Assembly (NCBI GenBank): GCA_019722365.1
Contig: JADFUC010001541.1
Location: 1 to 64,000, forward strand
Direction of reading: 5' to 3'
DNA: 64,000 bases
Source of the DNA: Lithospermum erythrorhizon
Taxonomy: Eukaryota > Streptophyta > Magnoliopsida > Boraginales > Boraginaceae
Below are positions 14,561 to 27,405 of the stretch, one piece after another (position 1 is the first letter of the stretch; each line of letters begins with the position of its first letter). The notes beneath the pieces were generated by a model. It was not told the DNA's origin. It saw only the letters and a program-made list of their open reading frames with translations, and made no database searches. Made by a program: the position numbers and the translations under genes.

Positions 14561-16228
14561 TTCGATGTCACTTTCGTAACAAAAAGAAACGTTGATCTTT
14601 TTGCAATTTCTTCTTTTATTAAATTAAAGTTGACTTCGTGCAGTTGCTCATATGCCGTTAGCGTAAATCTCTTGGATGTTTGAGTAACTTTGTGTTCCCA
14701 TGACTTCCGTCTAGCATTAAAGTTGTTAGTTAATTGAAGCTTACCAAAGCTGACTTCATAAATTTGCTACCGTCTTCCTGTCGTAATATTCGGGCTCACA
14801 TTACCAATTTATTTGAGAAACATCACAACCAAATGGTTAGAAATCTGAGAAACTGATAAAGAAACTAAATAACAATAATAGACAACGAGCATGGCTTATA
14901 AGCAAAATGGGCATGAGAATTTAACGTGGTTTCACAGGATTCTGTTAATAATCACCAAACTAGTCGTGGAGAAAGAAGAAATATTATTACTTAAATAGTT
15001 GAGGAATTATAATCGTAAATCTGACTCAGAATAACAAAAGAATACTTTTGATATATAGCAAATTCTACCAACTAATATTGGTCTGAGGAATATCTGCTAT
15101 TAAAACTCACATTTATATGTGAAAGTATGAGTTTATTATTACAAAGTTTCGATGTGATACGCGTTATTTACAAATTTAAGCTGTTCAATAGCTTTGATCA
15201 TGAAGGAGATTATCATGAGCGAAGAATAAATTTTGTTTGCTCCAAAAATCGATCGTAGTAGGTAGAAGACCGCAATTTGTTAGATTTAGCACCACTGGGT
15301 ATCGACACCCACCGAAGGTGGAGAGCGCCTTGATTTGTGTCTGCTCAACTCTCCCCCACCATTAATCGGATAATACAAGCTGGATGGCGGCGGCTCCAGC
15401 GAGACTGAGTTCATCATATTCGGATTAGGTTTTAATTGGATTTTGGGGGGTTTTGGGGGGATTAGAATCTCTGTGATTTGAAGTATTTAACTAGGAATTC
15501 AAGATGAGGGCAGAAGGAGAAGGAATTGAATTGAAAAGATAGTAGATAACTAGGATGAAGAAGACTTCGCCGAGAAACACATTTACCTTTTATTACGACT
15601 TATATGGTTGAGATCTTAATATTAAACGTAAAATATGAATAATTTGCACTATAATTGTAATAAAAACTTAAAAATAGTAGCATTCATTATGAATTTATTT
15701 AAATTAGAATAATTAGCTTATAAATTTTATTTTCAAAGTCAAAGTTAGTGATTTGTAGTTAATTGTGTATACGATTTTATTCTTTACTTAATTTGTAATA
15801 TAATCCAATCTAATTATTAAATATTTCTTCAACAAAAAATATATTCTATTATTATTATTGTTATTAAAGAATAAATTTATAATGAAAATAAAAGACATAA
15901 GAATACAACATAGAAACTAATTTAAAAAATAAACTATGATGTTTACATACAAGATAACATAAGAAAAATGAAATGGTTGTGGACCATTTTCTTTCACTCA
16001 TGCATGTTTTGGTGTCTCAATTCTTTCAATTATGAAGTTCACTAAATGCCTAAGATGATAATTTGCACGAGCAAAGTAATTATAATGGTGTATAGTAAAT
16101 GACACTAGAATGGAGACAATAATATAACTCATAAATGTGGACTTCATTTGTATTTTAAGTTCAAATTTTATAAGCTATGATTAAATTATAGTAATCACAT
16201 GTTATGAATCATATATCGTTATTATATT
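14561..16228. other. Flank between Copia A and Copia B, no gene seen
   Basis: Up to about 15300 this may be the leader or right LTR of Copia A. The remainder is AT-rich with no supported frame. A G-run patch (TTTTGGGGGGTTTTGGGGGG, about 15443-15462) stands out. No terminal repeats or RNA genes were recognised. Confidence 0.35.
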
Positions 16229-16233
16229 AATTT
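16229..16233. repeat. Target-site duplication of Copia B, left copy
   Basis: AATTT immediately outside the left LTR, identical to AATTT at 22566-22570 directly after the right LTR. A 5-bp duplication is what Copia integrase leaves. Confidence 0.75.
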
Positions 16234-16439
16234 TGTTGTAAAGCTTAGGATATAACATTTCCAGTAACCACTAGAAATCTTCAAATGATATATATATTCT
16301 TTCTCTTGAAATTTTGGTGTGTTTATTATGTACTTGATGGAGGTATTTATACTACAAAATTACCCCATATCTTATTGAAATACTCACATGCTATTAGATT
16401 TACGTTGGCGTTTCAATGTTGTGAACAGCGTTTACAACA
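16234..16439 (-). repeat. Copia B 3' LTR
   Basis: 206 bp, TG..CA ended. It shares with the other LTRs the block CAAATGATATATATATTCTT, TTTATTATGTA, GGTATTTATACTACAAAATTACCCC and the end GCGTTTACAACA. It diverges visibly from the right LTR (22361-22565), so the insertion is not recent, or the consensus is poor here. Confidence 0.85.
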
Positions 16440-17539
16440 TTTCACACTTTGAAATATCAAATAATCTGCGATTACGTGGGAACACGTATTCTTATAGATT
16501 AAGCGCTTATGAAGCCAATAGGTGGAATAGCATAAGCGGAAAAGGTATACGATAGTATCACCACTCGATGAAAGCATGGTAGTTCTTGAATGCAAAGTGG
16601 CCAGCATTCAAATCTTTTTGAATGTGGCTTGATGTCGGAAGGCGGCTGTGAAGATGCGCTACATTATCGCATGAGCGGATATCTTTGGTGCTCTACGCTT
16701 GTTTCTTTCGAGTTAATGAATGAAAAGAAGCTTGCAGGGGATAATGTTTGGTCACTATCGAAACTTGATATATCATGCTTTAAATCGAATTAGCATGCGG
16801 CGTGTCTTCATACATAATTGTTGGATTCTTATCAAATGGTAAATCGGATCTTTCCTTGGATATGTTATTATCCTTGTCTTAGCAATGTTTTCTTTCTTTG
16901 CCCATTGAAGAGTATTCTTGGCGTGATTTGAAAGAAGTTGTTACAAAGTGCGCTTTTGGGATCTCCGGGGATATTGCGGTGTCATAAGCAATAATAATCA
17001 TCTGAGTCGATTTAGCGTTATGGATGGAGCAAATAACATCACGCATAACCAAGCAAAGCTGGTTTTGTATTGTTAGAGATAAAAAACGAGCCAAGATCAG
17101 GCGTCTACGCCGAAGATGCTCGAAATATATGTTTTATCACTTTCGATGTCTGCTGTAGGGCCGAACTAAATGCTATTTGGTAAATTGGCTGCAAAAAGGC
17201 TATATGGTCTTTATGCGTTAAGCGAGATACGTTAAGGCTCAATTACTTATTTGAGGTATGGTACACCGGTATCAAGATATCTTCTTTATTTTCTGGCTTC
17301 AGCAGAGCGGAGAGGATCGGCTGATATTAAGTGTTACGCCCGTCGCCAGTCTTTAAAAGGGTTTCTTTATCATTATTAAACGCAATACCCTTTACATATG
17401 GTGATTGGTGTCTTAGAAATCACAGATTTTAATTATCTTCGATCTGTAAACTGAGCCCGAACTTGGTCTTACTCGGATCTTTCATTTTGAATTCTTCTTT
17501 AAGTAATTAAATTTAGCCTTTGATTTCTTTATTAGTTCG

Positions 17540-17600
17540 GAAGTAATATTTAGATCGTCGGCGTAGGCGGCAATGATTACCAAAACCGGATATTATTTCT
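17540..17600 (-). pseudogene. Copia B reverse transcriptase catalytic box
   Basis: The minus strand of 17552-17584 reads FGNHCRLRRR in one frame and VIIAAYADDL in another; the latter is the Copia RT active-site segment (usually 'YVDDL/M'). Surrounding RT sequence is too frameshifted to trace further. The equivalent box is at 52769-52800 in element C with the same YADDL form. Confidence 0.75.
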
Positions 17601-19029
17601 TTATAAAAACACAAGGACAAATAGGATTATTGATGTAGTCCTCTTTAAGTAAATATTCACTTAGCTGTTATCACACGTTAAATGCAGTTGTTTAACCCGT
17701 AAAAGTGATCGCTTTGATCTAATTGCATACATTTCCACAGGTTTAGATGTTTGATCATTTTAAATCCTTCCGAATTTTCATGTATATCAACATCAGTGAT
17801 CCGTATAAATGAGGCTGCAATGACATCCATAAGATGCGTATCAAGATTATTGAATCTTACGACAAACCTATTAAATAACAAAAAGTAATGGCGTCCATGC
17901 CCGGAGAATAAGTTCACGCCATGTCGATTCCGGGTCTTTGAAAAACCTTGTACAACAAGGCAGGCCTTGTATCTTACAATCTAGTTTTTCTCGTTCGTTT
18001 TCTCACAAATACCCTTTATAACCAGGGTTTCATGCAGCCAGGAATAGTCCTGATAGGCCCAAATACTTTTCGATTTTAAGAGATTTGATTCAGTATCATT
18101 AAATCTTCCATTTTACAGCCAATCAATCGACATGACATTCAACCAGAGATCTGGGTTCGGGATCATCATTTTCATTCATATTTCATATCTGATGGAATGC
18201 AAATATTTCATCAATATGCTTATTTTCGGTTCAAAAGATTTCTGTGTGCCTGTTAGTGAAATCTTCAGAGATCATTATTTTCGGTTCATTATTAATAATC
18301 TCGTTTTTCATCGTCTTGTGCTTCTTGAGCACTTTTTTTCTATCCGGGCTTATCATTTATCATTTAGTGTCTTATCAAGTCCAACCATTAGTATCAATCT
18401 TTCGACCCTTTTCTTTTCGAGGATGTACTTGCTACATCATTTTGTGAATTTGTCTGAGAGGAGCGTAATAGCTAGTACGTATGACTTTGTCACTCTTTTC
18501 ATATCGATAAATGAATCGGCAATTGATTTGCTAAGCACTTGTAAGTGCACAATTTTCTTTACATTTCTTCTTTATTATCTTGGTCTGATCGATTAAAGAT
18601 GGCACATACCATTATATCCTTTTACATTTGTTTTAACTATATCACAGAGGAAAAAGCTGGCTCTCGTCGAAATGACAATCCTGAGCCTTGCACGAAAAAC
18701 ATCACTGTTAAGGTTCAAGATATCTAATAATAGAGGATGACTCGTACCACATATATACTGACCTCCTTTGAGGTCATGCTTTGTTCTTTGTGGGTGGAGC
18801 TATTGGTACACATAATTTGCACAACCAAAAATCTTTAGATGGGAAATATACAGTTCTTGACGATTCTGAGAGTTGATATGGGTATGTTTATGATTAGCAC
18901 TTGGTCTTAAGCGTATTAATGATGCGGACATGTAAAATTGCATGACCCATTATAGTAACGGTAATTTTGTTCTCGTTATCAATGGTCACAGCGATATCTT
19001 GAAGGCGTTTAATTAATGGTCCCGGTAAA

Positions 19030-19299
19030 CCATTTTGTGTATGCCACATGAGAGCAGGATGTTCAACGGTAATTCAATTGACTGTCTGATAATTATTAAA
19101 TGGTCGGATGTAAATTCACAGTGTCAAGTCTAAAAGCTTTCTTTATGAGTATAATCGAGGAAATTGTGCTCTTAATTTGATTATTTGAGCAGAAATCTTG
19201 CAAATAATAGGCTGTGATAAGCAAACGTGTATTCTTAGATGCATCAATTAATACCATAAAAATACCTAAATGGTCCGGATAGTGGATGGATAGGTCCAC
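19030..19299 (-). pseudogene. Copia B integrase fragment
   Basis: The minus strand contains DLSIHYPDHLGIFMVLIDAS (normally 'DICGPIHPxSGPFRYFMVLIDAS'), which includes the first catalytic aspartate and MVLIDAS strand. Further 3', at about 19030-19075, another frame gives a VEHPALMWHTQNGL-like segment that leads to the catalytic glutamate. The two are separated by a frameshift. Confidence 0.75.
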
Positions 19300-21989
19300 A
19301 TATATACATTGTGAATTCTTTCAAGAAATACGAGGTGATTAGGTGTGAAAGTTGCATGGTGCGTACCTAGTTATTAATTTTCCTAGAGAACAAACCGCGT
19401 ATTGCATTATTAATCTTAAACCTTTCAAGGTTAACAGTATGTACTTTCAATTATTTTTCTAAATCGTTGTGTGGAGCGGGGATGACCTAAGCGATCATTA
19501 CCGAGAATCTGATTTTGGGATCTTCTTTTATTACTAAGTTACGTTTCAATTTCAAAGAATATGAGTGTAATGTAATCCGGAAGGTAATTTTTGGTAGTTT
19601 CTCACAATATTTTTGTTCTTTCCCCAAACACTAGAAGTAATAGGATGTATTTCCTGTACCTTCGGTTATTGTTTCGATGTCATTACCGCCCGGCGATATA
19701 TCATTAAAACTTAATAAAGTTCTTTTTTGACTTTGGAGAATACAAAGCGTCGTAATGACAAATTTTGTTCCATTTAAGTAATATAAACATGGCATTACAC
19801 GATCCTTCAATCAAGTCTGCGGGACACGAAATTGTATTAATTCTTTGCTTTGGTAGGATTGATGTCGGTAAATATGTCTTCTTCTTGAGGGATTGTAGGT
19901 TGTTCCCTTTATGCAGGATCTGAAATGTCTCAAGCCGGGTTTCATGTTAAGCCTTGCTTTTTGAAACATGTAATGATATAAGACTTAAGAGAGAGTAAAT
20001 CAACATGACATATAATCAACATTATTATTTCATAGATATAAAAGCAAACATTAAATACTAAGTCACACACACATAATACAGACCTTAAGAAGATTATTAA
20101 TCATAGCGTTATTCAAACATAAAAACAGTTCGTCATATCAATTAGTCTAAGTTCATTTCATTTTTGTTCATCCTTTGAGAAGTCTGCGGCCTCGAAGATA
20201 TCTGAGAGTCATCCTCGGGTTCATGTTCATTAAAATTGGCGTCCTTTTCTTTTCCGTTTCCTTTTCTTACGAGATGCTTTATATCTTTTTACAAAAGATG
20301 TTACGGCGTTACGCCCTAGACCCGATGACCTTTCTTTCCGCATCACGTAGCACAAATTGCTCATTTATTTTCAATGAACGCTGCTTGGATTTTCTTACCG
20401 CTTTTCTTGTCGATTTGGGTAATCGCGACCTCGACACGAAAATTACCCACAGGCTTGACGCGGCCTCGACCTCACAGATGATCGCTAACCACCGACCCTT
20501 AAAAGTCGTTCGTTGCCAAATGCCATTGTCTGAAATGGCCCGTGATTTTTATTGAGACCCGTTATTCTTTTACGCGTCAAAAGGGGCATGCCAATTACGA
20601 ATATTTTTTATATTCCTGTTCTATATATTGTTCTTTACTGTGATATTTGTGATCATGAAGCGTTGAAAATGTTTTCTAATTTTCCCACCGGTTGCAATTT
20701 ACGCTGATATTCTAATTGTGATACAATTTAAATAAAGCGAGTTATAATCAATAACACTTTTAAAGTCTTGGAACCTTAGTTTGTTCATTAAATGAATTCT
20801 TTGTAGGCAAAAGAACTACTCTTGAGTATCGAATCTTTTCTTTGAGTTATTTCCATAAGAACTTAGGATCCTCTGCATTCGAGATATTCTAATTGTAGGC
20901 GTCGTGAATGATCCGTCATTAATCTTATGGCTTTAGATTTTTTTCATGTAGAGTTTACTTAGCCTGCTTTTCTTTCTCTTTTCAATCATTTTTAGATGTT
21001 TGTGCATTATCTATTCAGTAGAATTTTTCGAAGCCGCTACATCCACGAGATATCTTATAACTTTGTTTGCCCAGAGACATGTAGTTGTCTCCTTTGAGGA
21101 GGTTTAGAGGCCAGTTGAGCTTATAGTTGAACATTGTATCTAAATCACAAACAAACGTCAATCATCGAAAATGACATTTTATTCAATATTACATTCTGCG
21201 CATTGATACATAGATTGAAATCTTATTCAATTACAAAATACCATGGTCACTCTTAAATGGAAATCTCTCTCGAAACAAAAATAAACAATCCAAGCTAAGA
21301 TTAGAAATGGTAAAATACTAATTACCAAAAATGTTGTGAATTCACTTACACTATCTCTTCAACTTTAATAAAACCCGTTATGAAAGGGGAGTGCCGTTAT
21401 AAACGACAAGCAATTTAGAAATATTTCTTGAATTTGTGAATGTTATAAAAATATCTTTGAGAAAGATGTTTAGAAATGTAGGAAGGGAATGAAGTATTTA
21501 TGGGTGAAATTTTGAGAATTAATAAGATTATTGTTACCGTTTATTCACAGATTTCACGACCGTTTGAGGATAGAAAAAAATATTAATTTTACTGTTCATT
21601 ACCGTTAGAAAAATGGGAAGGAAAAATATTTTTAAGTGTGTTAAAATATGATGTAGTCGTTAGAATGCACATAATGCATGATCATGCGATAAATGAACCG
21701 CAATATGATAATGTAATACATATGATTATAAACAAATAATTATTACTTGATAACAAAATAAAATAAAAGGTGTAGTTAGATAATAAAATAAATTGGGTGT
21801 TTTTATACCTCCCAGCACAAGTTATAAGTAAATAAACACGATAGCGATTTGTCTCATCAAAATAACCGTACTTATTGAGCCTTGTGGGATATCGATTTTC
21901 CATAATAATAGCCACGCTTATTATAGATCGCTGAGCGGAGATGCGAGTTTTCTCGCAGTAGCAAATGCGAGCAACAATAAATAATAAAC

Positions 21990-22305
21990 GCTCGACTATA
22001 GAATACTTGACATATAGCAGTTATACATAATAGGCTCTAATTATAGAATACTTGACAGCCAGCGATTGATCTATAATAGAAATTAAACATAAAATAATAA
22101 GCAGCTACGATTATAGAATCTTGACATATAGCGATTATCATAATAGGCTCTAGTTATAGAATACTTGACATATAGCCAGTTATCTATAACGGGGTAAAAC
22201 ATAAAATAATAATATCCGCTCTAATTATAGAATACTTGACATATTGCCAGTTATCTATAATAGGGGTAAAACATATAACAAAATAAATATCAAAAGTGAT
22301 AAGGA
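21990..22305. repeat. Tandem repeat in the leader of Copia B
   Basis: At least five copies of ATTATAGAATACTTGACATA-like sequence occur (near 21998, 22040, 22110, 22156, 22225), alternating with CAGTTATCTATAATAGG and GGTAAAACATAAAATAATAA blocks. A higher-order period of about 115 bp is visible. The array lies between the primer-binding site and the gag region, that is, in the untranslated leader. It is absent from sister element C. Confidence 0.75.
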
Positions 22306-22348
22306 TATATAATATACCTAATAGTAAGCAGTTACTATAGAGACGATC

Positions 22349-22360
22349 GTGCTGATAACG
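22349..22360 (-). other. Copia B primer-binding site
   Basis: Directly inside the 5' LTR; on the minus strand the LTR end TTATAACA is followed by CGTTATCAGCAC. The same junction occurs in element C. This is where a tRNA 3' end would prime minus-strand DNA synthesis; which tRNA is not determined. Confidence 0.65.
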
Positions 22361-22565
22361 TGTTATAAAACCAAGATATCAAATGGCTCAAACTAACCGC
22401 AAAGTACTCAAATGATATATATATTCTTTCTCTTGAAATTTTAGTGTTTATTATGTAGAAATGGAGGGTATTTATACTACAAAATTACCCCCTTAATACT
22501 ATTCAAATACCCCTATTACTATTCATTTTACATTGACATTTCAACATTTGGGCTCATTTACAACA
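22361..22565 (-). repeat. Copia B 5' LTR
   Basis: 205 bp, plus-strand ends TGTTATAAAACC and TTTACAACA. It matches 16234-16439 and the LTRs of element C along its length and is followed by target duplication AATTT. Confidence 0.88.
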
Positions 22566-22570
22566 AATTT

Positions 22571-24830
22571 GTGGTATTTCAAATTAATATAATAACCAGA
22601 TTTTGCCCATGATAATAAACTACTTTCGGATAAATAATTCCAGACTAATTCAGATATGACAAACATAAAGAAATAATAAAACGACACAAGATTTACTTAC
22701 TGTTTCATCCTCAGTATGAGAACTAATCAGTCTAGCGAGATCCTTAATGACTTGGGAAGAATTGTTTACAAGACTCGAGAACCTATTTTATGATCTACCG
22801 ATTAGATATTTCCTTATAGATTGAAAACTACAATTCTGAGTCTCTGATACAAGTCTCACAAATCTCAGAAGACAATTTCTCTATGATTCTAATATTTGAG
22901 TACATTCAATATCCAACCAAGAGACAAAAATAGACTACGTAAGATCACACAGGTCTAAAGCATCGGCGAATAGAAATTAGGCCTAAAGGGCGCGAACATA
23001 GCAAAGAATTTGCCTCGGCACCTTGATATTTTCCGACGGCCGACCAGGGGGCGATTGTTATCCAGATTTTGGGGCGGAATCGGCTCTCGGTCGGCCACTG
23101 CGATAGCCGATTGGAATGATTGACCTGATACTCGACTCCGAAATTGCGCCCGATCAAACAGAGCGATCCCTTTTTTGGCCGAAATTGTCTTCACCTTTTA
23201 ACATCACATAACTTCATTCTTCATTTTTGGTGATTAACTCTATTTTAAATGAATATTATATAATAGTATATAGATGTTGGAATGTAAGCATTATAGTATT
23301 TTTTTATTTTGAGATGCTAGTTTTTTCAGGAAAAATGTTTATAATGCATACGTAGATCGAGGCCAAAGGCCTCTCGTATAGAAGCTTGGGGTGATAGCGA
23401 ATTAATTAGAAGTCTCGGTTACGTTTTAGAATGCTAGTTGATCTTTCATCTAGTCATTAAATGATGCAAACTTACCTATTATCTATAGTCATTATATATT
23501 TAAATTTCTTAAAATGATATACGAGTATCTAATGTTATAATATTTCTATTGTGATTTCAGGTTTCATAGAATAATATTTTGATATGATGAATAAATTCAT
23601 TATATTTTACTTAAACAGTGTATGCTGACCTTTTATGTTACCATTACATATTGAAAGTTGACATATTATCTAAGCATTATATATTTCTAATTACATAAAA
23701 TGATATACAAAATGTAATATAAACTATCATATAAAATGTAATGAGGTAATTATCAATTTAGTGCAGAATGAGTGGGATCGAGTTGCGGCTTTCTTTCTCG
23801 AGATAGTTACGTTATTCTGATTAGTCACTCGAGAGTGGTAAAAGTATTGTAGTATATTCTGAAAGTGACAAATGTTGCGTTCAATCATATTCTTTCGGGG
23901 GACCCGATAAGCGATATTTTACTCTTTGGAACCATCTGCTATGACACTTATACACTTCAGTAAATTTGTCTACACCCAGCATTATACATTGCTCCCAGGA
24001 CTAAACAACAATCACGATATATTTCTTAGGTGCTTGCAAAATTTTAATTAGATTCTTGTTATTGGATACCATAGTTTGGTGGATTTTCATATTTTAAATT
24101 TTCACGTTTATATATCGCGATATCTTTGAAATATCGCTAGTTTATCAATAATGATATCTACGTTATATGTAATGTGGGAATGAGGCAATTAGAAGTTATT
24201 TTGCGAAGCCTCATATTCTCAATAAGTAGTTAATATATATACGTGTCACTTTATGAGAAATCATAGCATTTGGTAGTTACCTATTATTTGTCAAATATGC
24301 TAAAACTGTCTACTTTTGTATTTGTTGAGTTTTTAAATTTGGCATCTGATTTCTTATGAGGGGTAGATTATAATCTAATGTGGAAAGATGTTAGACTAGA
24401 CTTATTTCACTTATTAATCTATCCAATTATTCTCTTTTTATTTTTCTTTCCTTATATGTTATATAATTTTAATAATATTATGCTCGATTGTACAAAAATT
24501 AATATAGCGTCTTGTTGAATAAGCAATTCGCCTGTTGGGTGTGCCACCGATAACTTCTTGATAGTAATGTCGAAATAATTCTCCAATAATAGTATCTGTA
24601 GAGTAGTATTAACCGTGCAGACCTATATGTATCTCTAGGCGGAGCTATTAAATTCAAGGTAGGTGCCAGCCGTCTAAACACAAATGTTAATTTTAGCTTT
24701 AGAATTTTTAGAAGATAACATATTTATCTTTGTATTTTTCTTAGAATTTGATAAATTTTTATTATTGGCCCACCCAATTTCATTTTACTTCTTACTTAGA
24801 CCCGACATAATTTTTTTAATATTTATTCAC
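22571..24830. other. AT-rich DNA with one GC-rich island, no gene assigned
   Basis: Most is AT-rich and featureless. About 22955-23200 is a GC-rich island with overlapping minus-strand frames of 79 and 70 codons that match no family I know; its sharp composition change suggests an inserted fragment. No promoter, splice or RNA signal was found. Confidence 0.35.
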
Positions 24831-24844
24831 CTGAATTTATTTTT

Positions 24845-25300
24845 TGACTCAGCCCTAACTATCTCCAATAGGGGCCTAAATGCAAAGATGCCCCCAATTA
24901 ATTGCTCTAATAGGAAATTTGTAGAGGGCAAATTGAGTTGGATTTTTAGGAGTAATATTCAATATATCTAAAAATATTCTGCCAAATTTCAGGCAAAAAG
25001 TAATATCTTCACGTGGGATTTGAAAATTATGTAGGAACTTTAAAGGGGCACTGATAGAGCGCCACTTGGCGTTAGCTGGTTGTTTCTCTCTTTTTTTAAT
25101 CTCAAATTTTAAATTGATTTTTGGAGAAACATTTGATATGAAAAAAATATATGGTTATTTCACATTTTTTATCCTCTATAAATGAGAGACAGTTTAAAAC
25201 TCATTTTAGAGCACAAAAAAATCATCATTTTCTTAATTATTAGCAATGTTTAGTGGATGGTTTTTTTAAATGCCCCTCTACTGTGGCGTGTTAAAAGATA
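24845..25300. mobile_element. Possible PIF/Harbinger-like non-autonomous element
   Basis: The left edge has CAATAGGGGCCTAAATG (about 24866) and the right edge, reverse-complemented, has CAGTAGAGGGGCATTTAAA (about 25264-25282), giving short imperfect terminal inverted repeats. Inside lies a CTATAAATGAGAGACAG promoter-like stretch (about 25175) reminiscent of plant Harbinger elements. There is no transposase. Target duplications were not fixed, so class and limits are tentative. Confidence 0.35.
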
Positions 25301-27108
25301 GTAGGGCTATTTGGTGATGTGGTGAGAGAGTAATTCGATGTGGCAGAGGATTGTTGTTTTTAAGATACTTATTAGATATAGTCAGGGTGGTAGAAACACA
25401 TGAGTGGTGAGCACTTTGTGGCCCAGTAAGGTCGTGGATTGGTCTCACAAGCCTTTTTTAATCAGTCATCGCGCGACTGGTGGTTACATTGACGTGTGTT
25501 GTTCGTGCCATTCACCTTTCAGCGCAGGAGTGCGCAATGAGCAATTTCGGCAGTAAGGACTCTGAATCCTCGTTACAAAAATAGTAAATATCGTTGCTTA
25601 CAAAATCTATAATCCTCGAATAGTACTCTGCGAATTTTATATTAGGGTACAAAGGTGTGTATGGCCGCGCGTGGCAAGTGCCGCGGGATTACGTTATTCC
25701 TAGCGGAGTTCACTTATCCGTTATTTAAAATAAATGCAAGTGTTGTTTCTTAAATAAATAAATAAATGTATAAATTAAGTTTTTTTATAGTTAATATTAC
25801 AATAATTTTTCCCCCTATACTATCGCGTAAGTTTCCATGTAATTAAATGAGCTATCGGTTTGTTTGACCCATTACCCCTTAAGTTTTTATCGTTTCTGGT
25901 GCCCACGCAACCTGTTTTCACAGAAAAATGAATATCGCCGTTGCATTTGGTAGCGTGATATGCGCGAAAGTATTATCTGTATGAACAAATGGAAGCGCAT
26001 TAGTAATTACATGTATTAGAGGAAGATCGGCTATTAAAATGGTGGGGCGGAATTGCGTTATTATGCCCAAATTGATTATACCTTAAATTGACGAGCGTTC
26101 TTTAAAAGCAAATCGTCTTACGTATGACCCACACGAATCCGATATCAAGTTTGGTGTGGAAGATCACGATGTTAAGTGGGTAAAACTTCACGAGGAGGAT
26201 CTTGGGAGAAGGTTTGTGAGATCTTGGTCGGGTTCATTGGTATCGATTTTGGGGGTGGATTGATGAGCTGTGTCTCACTGCTTGTCGAATCATTTATGAG
26301 GCGGAAGGGAAGTTGGAAGGAGAAAATTTGAGCGAAAATGTGGATTTTGGGAATGTTGATGGTGATTTGTGTGTCGGTGTAATGTTTTTCTGTTGTTTGG
26401 TTTGGAAAGTCCAACTTACTAGGTATGAATTGGATTACCGGCACTTGTTAGGTGTATTGTAATAGGTCTACTTTTCGAAATATTTAATGTGTGTTTGCAC
26501 ATTGAAATTCTTATATTTTTGATGTGTAGTATTCTTTGATTTGAAGGAATATTTTGTTTTTGTTCTTCTTCTTCTTCTTATTCTTGGTCATTTGCCGTTT
26601 AATGGTATTTGCATTTCTTTATTACAAACTCCCCTTAAAAGCTATGTCACTTATCTTATCGTAATAAGCGAGTCGATGGCAGTCTAATTTAAGTAATTAT
26701 AGTTAAAAGTGACAGTCAAAAGTAATGACAAAAAGGGCTAAAAGGAGACATAATATTCCATCCACTTTACATGTAGGTTCATGATATTGTTTATACAACC
26801 AAAAGAGCGTCAAAAACACTTCTACAAAAGCCAATTCATTTAGAGTGCACAAAAAGGATAAATGGTGCATTTGTCACATTTTCACAAAAACTAGGCTACA
26901 TTTTCCTCAAGTAATGAGATGTCAGAATACAAAACACCAACCTACTCCCGAATCTAAATGCTTACTACGGTAGATGTTGGTGAGAAGATGATTCTCTTGT
27001 TTTCCTTTTCTTAGCCTTAGAAGATGGTGTAGGATGGGAATTAGATCCTCCGTGAAACCCGGGTTTCATAGGGCCAGGTCCCTTGGCATTCTTTCTGCCC
27101 CATGATGT

Positions 27109-27405
27109 CTAGTATTTCTTTGGCATGAAGCATGACGATCCGCAGTTAGATCGGGCATAATGCTCTAGTATCTCCTTGGCGCTAACTCCATAATCTAGCA
27201 AAATTATTGGTTCTCGCTTGCAAGGCAATAGGTACCAGCCTCTTTTATGGCTCTCAAATGGTAGTTCTACTGATCTCCACCCGTATGCGTCATAAATATC
27301 ACAAATGAAACTCATACGACTTATCTTTGTTGTTCGTCTGACCTTATTTACATACCTCTTGGCCAACCACTTCATAATAATCATTGGTATTGTCATGGAG
27401 GTCAT
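27109..27405 (-). pseudogene. MuDR-type transposase fragment (tentative)
   Basis: A 98-residue minus-strand frame with KWLAKRYVNKVRRTTKISRM, then SFICDIYDAYG near residues 12-42, followed by a basic stretch and EILEHYARSNCGSSCFM. It resembles the N-terminal MULE transposase part 'SxKWLAKxYxxKxRxxPxxxxxxxxxxxxxxYG...YAxxLRxSNPGSTV' that lies before the DDE core. The DDE catalytic residues are not in this piece. Its place between MULE-like TIRs supports the call; similarity is by eye only. Confidence 0.45.

Larger units (their letters stand above)
16234..22565 (-). mobile_element. Copia element B, complete structure, minus strand
   Basis: Two LTR copies of about 205 bp in direct orientation (16234-16439, 22361-22565) start with TGTT and end with AACA on the plus strand. 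They enclose 5.9 kb that holds, in minus-strand order, a primer-binding site (about 22349-22360), a tandem-repeat leader, a gag region (about 20-21.9 kb, not resolved in detail), integrase (about 19.03-19.30 kb) and RT with a YADDL box (17552-17584). A 5-bp target duplication AATTT flanks it. The coding part is broken by many small indels. It is a sister of element C, with shared blocks throughout. The extra length over C is largely in the leader and gag side. Confidence 0.88.

Noticed and set aside
18132..18596. 154-codon plus-strand frame rich in F, I, L and S
   Set aside because: It lies antisense to the minus-strand pol of Copia B and has no domain; AT-rich antisense shadow.
20175..20555. 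126-codon plus-strand frame
   Set aside because: Antisense to the gag side of Copia B; no similarity to a known family.
26172..26444. 90-codon minus-strand proline/serine-rich frame
   Set aside because: Inside the MULE, no domain, no start context; probably chance.
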